This document shows positions 4,850 to 11,123 of a stretch of DNA of 11,920 bases, one piece after another. Position 1 is the first letter of the stretch. Each line of letters starts with the position of its first letter. Origin of the DNA: Patescibacteria group bacterium. Lineage in GTDB: Bacteria > Patescibacteriota > Microgenomatia > UBA1400 > MFAQ01. Location of the stretch: positions 1 to 11,920 of the forward strand of contig JAHJQJ010000036.1 of NCBI GenBank assembly GCA_018819325.1, read 5' to 3'. The notes beneath the pieces were generated by a model that saw only the letters and a program-made list of their open reading frames with translations, was not told the DNA's origin and searched no databases. The position numbers were made by a program, and so were the translations under genes.

Positions 4850-6951
4850 ATCTAAAAAAAATTCTAACAAACCAAAAAAAAGCTCCAGAGCAAGAACATT
4901 TTCTAGCTTTAGAAATACACGAATCCCTTATTAAAGTTGCCGTTTGGAAGATGGAAGGGAACGAGCCCGTAATTGCTTCTATGGGTTCGTTTGAGTTGTG
5001 GGACTCAGAAGAATCGTTGATAAACGGGGTTGATGCCTCATTATCTATGGCCACCAAAGACTTGGAGAAAAAACCAACTAAAGTTATTCTGGGTCTTCCG
5101 GAACCATGGTTAGAAGGCGATAAAATCCACCCAAGCAAAACAAGTTTAATAAAACACGTTTTGACAGAGTTGGGTTTAAAACCAATAGGTTTGGTAACTA
5201 GTGTTCAGGCAATTATTCATCATCTAAAAAAGAAAGAGGGTGTTCCTCCTTCTGCTGTCCTTCTAGAGATTTACCCAGATAAGGTCACTGTAGTCGTAGT
5301 TAAGTTAGGTAAAATCAAAGCTTTAGAAGAGGTTGGTCGTTCTGGAGAATTAAATAAAGATGTTCAAGAAGGTCTAGCAAGGCTAAATTTAGATCAACTG
5401 CCATCTCGCTTTGTTTTAACTAACGGGTCTAATCTGGAAAACGAGCAACAACAACTACTTTCTTACCCATGGCAAGACAAATTGCCATTTCTTCACTTGC
5501 CTAAAGTAGAGGTCTTGCCAGCAGAATTTAGCATAGAAGCCATAGCCTTGGCTGGGGGGTCAGAGGCAGTTTCGGTCAGCGTGACTCCTGAACCATCTTT
5601 GGTATCAGACCCTGATGACAATCTGTCTAGTTTTGGTTTTGAAGTTGAAAAAGCTACAACCAAAGAACCACTTCTACCGCCAAGTCATCCTGAGCCTGCC
5701 GAAGGATCTCTCGCGGATGCGAGTCCCCCCCCAAAAAAAAACCGCCCCAATTATTTCAAAAACATCAGTGGTTTACTAAAAAATAAGTTAACCAGCACAA
5801 AAAAGAAATCAGGCTTTGTGATAGTTGCGGTTTTGTTACTTATCCCCGTTTTTTTAACCATTAGCTATCTTGCACTAGCAACGGCCCAGATAACCATTGC
5901 CGTTAAGGAAACAGCTCTGGAAAAAACAGTCGACGTTTACTATGGAGGTGAAACCATGCCAGACAGTATCAACTTGCCAGTTAATACTCAGACACTTACC
6001 GCCTCGGTCTCTGAGTCAATCTCTACCACTGGTGAGACGTTGGTAGGAGATAAAGCCACAGGAACCGTTACTCTTTATAATGGAACCGACGACGAAATTA
6101 CAGTTAAGGCAGGAACAGAAATTGAATCAGATAATTTAATATTTCTAATCAACTCATCTGCCACAGTAGCTTCTACCAGTGCTAGCTTTGATGAAAATGG
6201 TTTCAAAACAGGAGAAGAGTACGGTAAATCAGAAAATGTTTCTGTAACCGCTACCAGTATAGGAACAAGATACAATCTTTCCAAGGGAACACAACTTAGT
6301 GTTGGCAATCATTCTAGGGCAAACATTTATGCTGGTGCCGAAAATGACTTTACTGGTGGTTCATCTAGAACCGTGAAAGCCGTCTCGGAAGATGATCAGC
6401 AGAAACTGCTTGAATTAGCCTCAGAAAAGGTTATATCCGAGATCGACTCAAAGGTAAAAGACCAAGACCCCAATCTTTCAAGTGTGGTAATAGGTCAACT
6501 TTCGTACTCTAAAAAGGAATTTTCTAAGGAGGTGGGGGATGAAGCCAGCACAGTAGAACTTGATTTAACTGGACAGGTCAAGGTTTTACTTTACTCAACT
6601 GCGGAAATTATCAACCAACTAAGTAGCCAATTAATTCCGAAAACTAACCCTGGTATGGATCTTCTCCCCGACCAAATCAGTATTGCAATTCTTGCTCCGA
6701 AAGAAAACGAGGATGCAGAAACCTACAAGACTCAAGCAAACATTAAGGGTTTACTTATTCCGGTTATTGACCAAGATCGTTACATATCTCAACTAAAAGG
6801 TAAGTCTGTTAATAAACTTAAAAATATTTTAGAAACAATTCCGGGATACGAAAGTACCAAGATTATCATTAAGCCAAATGTTCCTTTTCTATCTAACTAT
6901 ATTCCTTTAAATAAAAACAGAGTTTCTTTGGAGATTACCACCTTAAGATAA
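4846..6951 (+). CDS. Membrane fusion protein: PilM/FtsA-like domain plus baseplate-J-like domain
   Basis: The product has 701 residues. Residues about 17-240 resemble the PilM/FtsA actin-like ATPase fold: LALEIHESLIKVAVWK matches the phosphate-1 strand-turn and LLEIYPDKVTVVVV the phosphate-2 strand-turn. The usual Asp is Glu at the first site, so nucleotide binding may be weak. A proline-rich linker follows (about 260-300), then a basic stretch and one TM helix (about 322-345). The outside portion contains a baseplate-J-like region (about 400-520), with ATGTVTLYNGTDDEITVKAGT, NVSVTATSIGTRYNLSKGT and FTGGSSRTV typical of J-domain proteins annotated in CPR genomes. A further 170 residues complete it. 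The topology predicts a cytosolic actin-like head and an external anchor domain, possibly a scaffold for pili or another surface machine (inference). Linker residues 280-294 come from an inserted repeat, and a C8A9 tract follows. The gene overlaps alaS by 4 bases and precedes the sortase by 8. Confidence 0.75.
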   Translation: MNLKKILTNQKKAPEQEHFLALEIHESLIKVAVWKMEGNEPVIASMGSFELWDSEESLINGVDASLSMATKDLEKKPTKVILGLPEPWLEGDKIHPSKTSLIKHVLTELGLKPIGLVTSVQAIIHHLKKKEGVPPSAVLLEIYPDKVTVVVVKLGKIKALEEVGRSGELNKDVQEGLARLNLDQLPSRFVLTNGSNLENEQQQLLSYPWQDKLPFLHLPKVEVLPAEFSIEAIALAGGSEAVSVSVTPEPSLVSDPDDNLSSFGFEVEKATTKEPLLPPSHPEPAEGSLADASPPPKKNRPNYFKNISGLLKNKLTSTKKKSGFVIVAVLLLIPVFLTISYLALATAQITIAVKETALEKTVDVYYGGETMPDSINLPVNTQTLTASVSESISTTGETLVGDKATGTVTLYNGTDDEITVKAGTEIESDNLIFLINSSATVASTSASFDENGFKTGEEYGKSENVSVTATSIGTRYNLSKGTQLSVGNHSRANIYAGAENDFTGGSSRTVKAVSEDDQQKLLELASEKVISEIDSKVKDQDPNLSSVVIGQLSYSKKEFSKEVGDEASTVELDLTGQVKVLLYSTAEIINQLSSQLIPKTNPGMDLLPDQISIAILAPKENEDAETYKTQANIKGLLIPVIDQDRYISQLKGKSVNKLKNILETIPGYESTKIIIKPNVPFLSNYIPLNKNRVSLEITTLR
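5684..5726 (+). repeat. REP-like element inserted in frame in the fusion gene
   Basis: GTCATCCTGAGC at 5684 begins a copy of the dispersed GTCATCCyGAGC...CGArGGATC repeat, ending GAAGGATCTC at 5710. The ATCCT/AGGAT ends pair. It continues into a second hairpin, CTCGC-GGAT-GCGAG (5710-5723). Translation gives SHPEPAEGSLADAS (residues 280-293), a peptide that recurs wherever this repeat is read in this frame. It lies in the disordered linker, where added residues are tolerated. Confidence 0.75.
5725..5741 (+). repeat. C8A9 homopolymer tract in coding sequence
   Basis: Eight C residues (5725-5732) are followed by nine A residues (5733-5741), encoding PPPKKN between the linker and the TM helix. 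Such a tract is prone to slippage by one base, which would separate the actin-like half from the membrane and external half. A sequencing artefact is unlikely to explain it, because the frame is intact. Confidence 0.7.
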
Positions 6952-6959
6952 GTTGTTTT

Positions 6960-7706
6960 ATGTTATATCAGTACCAAAAATCAACCAATGAAAATCCTTC
7001 ACCTGGTCATACCATTCCAAACCAGATTCGTTTTTTACCTACTTTAATATCGGCCATTGGTCTTGGTTTGGTGGCTACTGTAATCTGGCCCTTAGTTAAT
7101 TATAACTTTTCTAAAAAACCTTTCTCTAGCTCTTCTGGTAGTCTTCTTTCTCCGTTAAATTATCAGTCGCTAGCCGCTGACGTTGCTGAATCTTCTTCGG
7201 TTTCTATATTGGGCCAAGTAAATTACACTAGAGCAAGTAATTGGTTTGTTGATTCACCTACTTCTGCTTTTATTCCAGTTGCCGACTTGACCATTAACGA
7301 ATATAGCATCTCTATTCCGTCTCTTGATATTGAAGAGGCAACAGTTAGGTTAGACAGCGAAGACTTGATGGCAAGCTTGGTTCATTATCCTCAGACGGCT
7401 TTTCCGGGTCAATACGGCTCCCCTGTTATATTTGGCCACTCTACTCTTCCTCAATTCTTTGACCCTTTAGATTACACCAGTATTTTTTCAACTCTTCCCA
7501 CAATTCAACCTGGGGCAAGTATTTTTATAACGTCTAATGGAATTAAATATACCTATAAGGTTAATAACATCTATCAGGTTAAACCAGACCAAGTAGAGGT
7601 TCTTCGTCAGGAGTTTAATGAAAAAACTCTTAAACTAATAACCTGCGTGCCACCAGGAACAAAACTAAAACGCCTGGTAGTAGAAGCGGTCTTACAAAAA
7701 ATTTAA
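6960..7706 (+). CDS. Membrane-anchored sortase
   Basis: This 248-residue cysteine transpeptidase likely joins surface proteins to the envelope or to each other. An N-terminal hydrophobic helix (about 25-46) anchors it with the catalytic domain outside. All three catalytic residues are present in family context: His160 in VIFGHST, Cys229 in LKLITCVPPG (the TLxTC motif) and Arg238 in KLKRLVVEA. Together with the anchor and length this suggests a class D/E- or C-like housekeeping or assembly sortase; the class cannot be settled by eye. No LPxTG-type sorting signal is seen in any complete protein here. The gene lies 8 bases after the PilM/J-like fusion gene and 4 bases before ruvX, so it is co-transcribed, and the fusion protein is a plausible partner or scaffold. 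No Shine-Dalgarno sequence precedes the ATG. Confidence 0.9.
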   Translation: MLYQYQKSTNENPSPGHTIPNQIRFLPTLISAIGLGLVATVIWPLVNYNFSKKPFSSSSGSLLSPLNYQSLAADVAESSSVSILGQVNYTRASNWFVDSPTSAFIPVADLTINEYSISIPSLDIEEATVRLDSEDLMASLVHYPQTAFPGQYGSPVIFGHSTLPQFFDPLDYTSIFSTLPTIQPGASIFITSNGIKYTYKVNNIYQVKPDQVEVLRQEFNEKTLKLITCVPPGTKLKRLVVEAVLQKI

Positions 7707-7710
7707 ATCT

Positions 7711-8220
7711 ATGTCTCAATATTTATGCATTGATCCAGGTTTGTCACACACGGGGATTGCTATTTCGGATTCTACTCGCCTTGTTGAACCACTAACCACC
7801 ATTCACGCCAAGAATCTAGACAAAATCTTAACCCAGATTCTTTCAATAATTAAAAAACAAAATCCAAACCAAGTTATCATTGGACAACCACCATTTGGCC
7901 CTATTCGTTCCTTATCTCAAAGCATTTTTGACGCTTTAAAACAACAGTTTAAGGGAGAAATTTATCTTTTTTCAGAGGACTTAAGTTCAAAGATGGCTGT
8001 AAAAAAAATGGTTGAGTCTGGCGGCACGAAACGGAGTCGTCGTGCTAAACAACACGCCGCTGCCGCTGCCGTCATTTTACAAGACTTCCTTGACTCTGAT
8101 GATTCTGGTGTGCACCTCCAAGGTGCACGTCACTCTATTCCATCCTCAATCAGAATTTCGGACTCCAATCGGAATGACAGAGGTGAGGAAGACCGAGGAA
8201 TGACAGAGGGGGAAGATTAG
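7711..8220 (+). CDS. ruvX: RuvX/YqgF-family RNase H-fold nuclease with repeat-derived tail
   Basis: The 169-residue protein belongs to the YqgF/RuvX family, linked to 16S rRNA maturation and proposed Holliday-junction resolution. Motifs in order: LCIDPGLSHTGIAISD (catalytic Asp8), VIIGQPPFG (55-63), LFSEDLSS with Glu89, the TKRSRRAKQ basic loop, and QHAAAAAVILQDFLD at 114-128. The last normally begins with Asp (D-x-x-A-A); here it is His115. Some RuvC proteins use His at the related position, so activity may persist. The family usually ends close to LQDFLDS; residues 133-169 are coded by a hairpin repeat (8107-8132) and REP-like DNA, giving a polar tail with no homologous look. It is the last gene of the operon. 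alaS-ruvX linkage is also known in Firmicutes. It ends 149 bases before a convergent gene. Confidence 0.9.
   Translation: MSQYLCIDPGLSHTGIAISDSTRLVEPLTTIHAKNLDKILTQILSIIKKQNPNQVIIGQPPFGPIRSLSQSIFDALKQQFKGEIYLFSEDLSSKMAVKKMVESGGTKRSRRAKQHAAAAAVILQDFLDSDDSGVHLQGARHSIPSSIRISDSNRNDRGEEDRGMTEGED
8107..8132 (+). repeat. 26-bp hairpin repeat, copy 1 (inside ruvX 3' end)
   Basis: The repeat is identical to 8330-8355 and in the same orientation. Its core GTGCACCTCCAAGGTGCAC (8110-8128) is a perfect 8-bp stem with loop CCA. It shares ACCT-CYA-AGGT with the RAYT repeats. It starts exactly where the conserved RuvX domain stops and codes for GVHLQGARH. Confidence 0.85.
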
Positions 8221-8304
8221 GTTGGAATGACAAAGTTACTCCCGCCTGTCATCTCGACCGAGTATTCCACCCCATGTCATCCCGAGCGTAGTCGAGGGAT
8301 CCCT
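8171..8304. repeat. Cluster of GGAATGAC/GTCAT REP-like fragments
   Basis: GGAATGAC occurs at 8171, 8197 and 8224, and GTCAT at 8248 and 8276 on the plus strand, so inverted ends face each other. The last copy (8276-8304) is a clean GTCATCCCGAGCGTAGTCGA element ending GGGATCCCT, with paired ATCCC/GGGAT ends. The cluster lies between the two 26-bp hairpin repeats, partly inside ruvX and partly in the spacer between the convergent operons. Confidence 0.7.
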
Positions 8305-8329
8305 TTGGCTGGAGGCTTTACAGTTGAGA

Positions 8330-8355
8330 GGTGTGCACCTCCAAGGTGCACGTCA
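8330..8355 (+). repeat. 26-bp hairpin repeat, copy 2 (between convergent genes)
   Basis: This is an exact copy of 8107-8132; its stem-loop spans 8333-8351. It lies 15 bases beyond the stop of the minus-strand thioredoxin-CcdA gene and could serve as a bidirectional transcript-end hairpin, although no T-run follows in either direction. Confidence 0.85.
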
Positions 8356-8369
8356 TCAAATTCAGAAGA

Positions 8370-9575
8370 TTAGGTGAAGGAGAGGAGGGAGGGTTTGAAG
8401 ATGAGTAGTAGGCCAAGAATTAGAATGATGATGCTACCAAATAGGCTGATGATTCTGGAATATTTGCTTTCTATGCCAACGGCATGCAGGGTGATCATGG
8501 CGATGAAAAAGATAACTAGGTCGTCTAGCATGAACATGAGCATGTAAAAGGAGATATAGGCGTAGTATTGCCAAGTAGGTAAATTGCTAAGAGATAAAAC
8601 TCTAGTATAGATGGCTGGCAAACCGGCTGAACAAACCAACTCGACTAGATTGACCGCCCCGGCAAGTAAAATCATGCCTAAAATTGAGATAATTAGACTT
8701 TTTTCTAAGATAATTCTTTTAAGATTGGCAAAAACTTTTTGCCGATTACTGTGAGCCATGGTTTGACAACCGCCTTGAGGATTTTGAATATAATTTTTTA
8801 TGTTTTTAACACCTACAAACAAGGCTAAGGAGCCAATAAAGATTCTGACCCAGGTAACTAATCCTAGGAACATAAATAAATTTAGCCAGGCAACCATAAA
8901 GAGGAAGTAGACGGCGGTGGAGGCTAAGATAAAAACCGTGCCTAATATCCAGCGTTTTTTGGAATCTTTAACGTGTAGTAAAAGGCTGATAAGAAAGAGC
9001 AAAACCCACATGGCACAAGGGTTGAAACCATCGAGCAGGCCCAAAGTAACGGTAAGGGCTGGTAAAGATAAAGACTTGAGATCGACCGAACCTAGTATGG
9101 GTAGAGTCATTTTTTCTGGCAGGGAATCGGACTGATTGATGTTGATGGTTGGTGAAGCCGCGGGAAGTAAAAATGAATCGATGGCGCCGGCTACAGGGTC
9201 TGGGCAGGCTTGAGTTTGGCATTGATTTAGTTTATCAATGATGATTTGGCCGTAGCTATTGTCCTCTGGCCAACCGACAAAATAAGTATCTGATATAAAA
9301 GTGATGGGTACACCAGAGGTATTGATGTTGGATTTTTGCCCAATAAAGGTAAGTAACTTGCTGTTGAGCGAGTCTTGGCTAATTTCAAAAGATTTTAGGT
9401 TTATTTGGGTGTTGTTTTGGGAAAAATTTTCTAAATAAATTTTTTCATCGTGGCAGTGAGGACAATTTTGGGACCAAAAAAAATAAACGTTAGTTTTTGT
9501 TTGAGCCAAAACTGGATTAACGATAAAAAAGGCAAGAAAAAAAACGATGGAGAAAATAATTTTTTTTAGATGCAT
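8370..9575 (-). CDS. Secreted thioredoxin fused to CcdA/DsbD-like membrane electron transporter
   Basis: This 401-residue thiol-disulfide protein has a signal peptide (1-24, probable cut after VLA). A thioredoxin-like domain (about 27-125) follows with FWSQNCPHCH (Cys38, Cys41) and a cis-proline GVP (Pro90). After a linker comes a CcdA/DsbD-type membrane domain of about six helices (about 172-397). It carries the conserved cysteines Cys187 in DGFNPCAM and Cys315 in VELVCSAGLP, which carry electrons across the membrane. The fusion puts electron donor and acceptor in one chain, as in DsbD but with the thioredoxin first. Extra cysteines at 119, 124 and 270 may pair. The cytosolic partner is probably the thioredoxin encoded 8 bases upstream. 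Likely substrates are external disulfide proteins. There is no Shine-Dalgarno sequence. Confidence 0.92.
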   Translation of the reverse strand: MHLKKIIFSIVFFLAFFIVNPVLAQTKTNVYFFWSQNCPHCHDEKIYLENFSQNNTQINLKSFEISQDSLNSKLLTFIGQKSNINTSGVPITFISDTYFVGWPEDNSYGQIIIDKLNQCQTQACPDPVAGAIDSFLLPAASPTININQSDSLPEKMTLPILGSVDLKSLSLPALTVTLGLLDGFNPCAMWVLLFLISLLLHVKDSKKRWILGTVFILASTAVYFLFMVAWLNLFMFLGLVTWVRIFIGSLALFVGVKNIKNYIQNPQGGCQTMAHSNRQKVFANLKRIILEKSLIISILGMILLAGAVNLVELVCSAGLPAIYTRVLSLSNLPTWQYYAYISFYMLMFMLDDLVIFFIAMITLHAVGIESKYSRIISLFGSIIILILGLLLIFKPSLLSFT

Positions 9576-9583
9576 TGGTAAAT

Positions 9584-9856
9584 CTATTTATCTTTTAATC
9601 GGTTGATTATTGTGAGCAAGTCTTTTTTGGAAACCTCGCCTGTTATTCTTTGAATTTCTTTTTCTTTTTTGTCTAGAAATATAAAGCAGGGCAATCTGCC
9701 TTGATCGACTTTATATTTTTTTATTTTATTTTTATCTTGGTCAAAATCGTAGTATTGAGTTTTAAGCCAGGGGAGTTCTTTTTCTATCTCCTTCCAACGG
9801 GGACCCATGACTAGACAACCAGAACACCAGACTGCTCCAATTTTTATTACTTGCAT
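9584..9856 (-). CDS. Small cytosolic thioredoxin-like protein
   Basis: The 90-residue protein has a thioredoxin fold: strand MQVIKIGAVW, active site WCSGC (Cys11, Cys14) and cis-proline in RLPCF (Pro56), followed by FIFLDKKEKEIQRITGEV and a last helix. It lacks a signal peptide, so it acts in the cytosol. Cys57 next to the cis-proline is unusual. I chose the ATG at 9856 because the longer frame from 9976 adds 40 residues encoded by the G-rich spacer, with no thioredoxin similarity, and because an extended -10 box lies just before 9856. Its position 8 bases before the thioredoxin-CcdA gene suggests it feeds electrons to that membrane protein. Confidence 0.88.
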   Translation of the reverse strand: MQVIKIGAVWCSGCLVMGPRWKEIEKELPWLKTQYYDFDQDKNKIKKYKVDQGRLPCFIFLDKKEKEIQRITGEVSKKDLLTIINRLKDK

Positions 9857-9862
9857 AATTTT

Positions 9863-9892
9863 ATGATAGCAGAAATGGGAAGGAAGGTACAA
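9863..9892 (-). promoter_or_regulatory. Promoter for the thioredoxin/CcdA pair
   Basis: On the minus strand, TTGTAC (9887-9892) is followed after 18 bases by TATCAT (9863-9868), which is preceded by TGC to form an extended -10. The box ends six bases before the ATG at 9856 with no Shine-Dalgarno sequence, predicting a leaderless or near-leaderless transcript. Confidence 0.5.
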
Positions 9893-9919
9893 GGGAACGG
9901 GGGATGAGGGGGATGGGGG
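9893..9919 (+). promoter_or_regulatory. G-quadruplex motif upstream of the thioredoxin promoter
   Basis: Four G-runs of 3, 5, 5 and 5 bases (9893-9895, 9899-9903, 9908-9912, 9915-9919) are separated by loops AAC, ATGA and AT, a textbook intramolecular G4 pattern. It lies in the spacer between the mannosyltransferase stop (9957) and the -35 region of the thioredoxin gene, on that gene's template strand, within a purine-rich run from about 9871 to 9920. Confidence 0.6.
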
Positions 9920-9956
9920 ACCGATTTCAACATCGAGCAATATCGGCACTGGGACG

Positions 9957-11096
9957 TTAAGCAACAAAATACCCACGAGTGTAGAGGGTGACGGAGATGA
10001 TGGTTAGAATAACTGAAACTAAAATGTATATGTTTTGAAGTTTTTTGGGCCGTTTGTTGAAAAATATAGCCAAGACGATGAAGGCTGGAAAGATGGTTAG
10101 GACGTATCTGGGCATGGAGGAAAAAGTGCCTGTGAGCGTGGGGATTAAAAGCGAAAGAGTAGCAAAAACGGCGTAGCTTAAACGGGTTTTTTTGAAGGAG
10201 TGAAATACCAATATCAAAAAGAGTGTGGTGATAATTAATTCTAAGGCAACGGTAAAGTAGATTGGGTCGGCAAAAGGATTTAAGAGGGTAAGCATTTTAA
10301 AGTATCTGTAAAAGACTTGGTGTAATAAAATTAACTTGTTGACTACCCTATTGGCTCCAAAGCTGGGTTGACTGGTGATGAAGCTCATCCAATTGCCGGT
10401 GTGGAAAAATTGAAAACGCATAAACGATAGTAGCCCTAGGGGTGGCAAGAGCATTAATATTAAACGAGGGTCTGATATAAGCTTTTTTATATTGTTTTTG
10501 TTTGATTGATACAGTTCGATTAATAAGGCAGGCCATAGGAAAATACCTACGAAACGAGTAGCTGAAGCAAGTAGGGCTATTATGGCGGCTGGTAGAAATA
10601 ATTTTTTTCTGGCTAAGTAAAATACCAAGACCGTAAGGAGAAAAAATACAGATTCTGAGTTGACCGAAACAAAGAAAAACGCTGTGGGAAAAATTAATAG
10701 TAAAAAAATCGCTCTCGAAGCGATTTCTTTACTGAAATCTAAAAGTATTAGTTTATAAAAAAGGTAAATACCAATAATCAACGAAAGATGAGAAATAACT
10801 AGGGCGCTGGTGAGATACGAGCCTAAAAATGAAAAGGTTTTGACCAAATAAGGGTAAACCGGGAAGAAAGCATATTGGCTAGTGGAGTACAGATTTTTAT
10901 ATCCGTTTTCTGCTAGGGAAAGGTAGTGCAGGCCGTCGAAGTTGGCCCACATGGTGGCTAAGTTTGAAAATGAAAAACTACTGGTTTGCAGGGTGTAACC
11001 AGAGCGGAGAGGGACAAAAAAAATCGCGAGTATCGCGATTAGTAATAGAGAAAATCTCCATAATATAAAATACTTGATGTTTTTTTTGTTAAACAT
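9957..11096 (-). CDS. PIG-V-like (GT-C) mannosyltransferase
   Basis: This 379-residue integral membrane glycosyltransferase probably transfers a mannose or other hexose from a polyprenyl-phosphate donor outside the cytoplasm. The diagnostic first loop is present: WANFDGLHYLSLAENGY (50-66; acidic Asp54, then His57-Tyr58) followed by YAFFPVYP (75-82), matching the PIG-V family W-x-x-D-x-x-H-Y/F...AFFP pattern. About nine to ten hydrophobic helices follow, with SATRFVGIFLWP and SSMPRYVLTIFP motifs conserved in its neighbour. The exact donor and acceptor cannot be told from sequence. The gene begins 27 bases after the stop of a paralogue, so the two form a tandem pair. Two terminator-like hairpins lie within the coding region. 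No Shine-Dalgarno sequence. Confidence 0.85.
   Translation of the reverse strand: MFNKKNIKYFILWRFSLLLIAILAIFFVPLRSGYTLQTSSFSFSNLATMWANFDGLHYLSLAENGYKNLYSTSQYAFFPVYPYLVKTFSFLGSYLTSALVISHLSLIIGIYLFYKLILLDFSKEIASRAIFLLLIFPTAFFFVSVNSESVFFLLTVLVFYLARKKLFLPAAIIALLASATRFVGIFLWPALLIELYQSNKNNIKKLISDPRLILMLLPPLGLLSFMRFQFFHTGNWMSFITSQPSFGANRVVNKLILLHQVFYRYFKMLTLLNPFADPIYFTVALELIITTLFLILVFHSFKKTRLSYAVFATLSLLIPTLTGTFSSMPRYVLTIFPAFIVLAIFFNKRPKKLQNIYILVSVILTIISVTLYTRGYFVA
10702..10726 (-). terminator. Terminator-like hairpin inside the mannosyltransferase gene (distal)
   Basis: On the coding (minus) strand, AAATCGCT-TCGAG-AGCGATTT forms an 8-bp stem with a 5-base loop and merges into a seven-T run. It lies about 125 codons into the gene, where it codes for ASRAIF. 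It may be a chance result of Ile-Phe codons or a genuine internal pause or attenuation site. Confidence 0.35.
11015..11040 (-). terminator. Terminator-like hairpin inside the mannosyltransferase gene (proximal)
   Basis: On the coding (minus) strand, AATCGCGA-TAC-TCGCGATT forms a perfect 8-bp stem with a 3-base loop, followed by six further T (eight in a row). It covers codons for IAILAIFF (residues 20-27), close to the translation start, the right place for attenuation. The two TCGCGA blocks stand out in this AT-rich gene. Confidence 0.4.
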
Positions 11097-11123
11097 AACA
11101 GCTTAGTTATTTTACACGATTTC

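Noticed and set aside
8107..8355. CRISPR-like array
   Set aside because: Only two identical repeats, 197 bases apart, with other repeat fragments between; no regular spacers and no cas genes.
8221..8369. Possible small RNA or tRNA gene between the convergent operons
   Set aside because: The stretch is accounted for by REP-like fragments and a hairpin repeat. No cloverleaf, CCA end or T-loop sequence is seen.
6960..9575. LPxTG-type sorting signals as sortase substrates
   Set aside because: I looked for LPxTG or similar followed by a hydrophobic tail and basic end in the complete proteins; Leu-Pro occurrences such as LPEKMTLP or LPALTV lack the C-terminal context.
9857..9976. 40-residue N-terminal extension of the small thioredoxin from an ATG at 9976
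   Set aside because: The extension is coded by the G-rich spacer and promoter (PPSPSSPVPLYLPS), overlaps the upstream gene's end, and is unlike a signal peptide. The thioredoxin fold starts right at the ATG at 9856.
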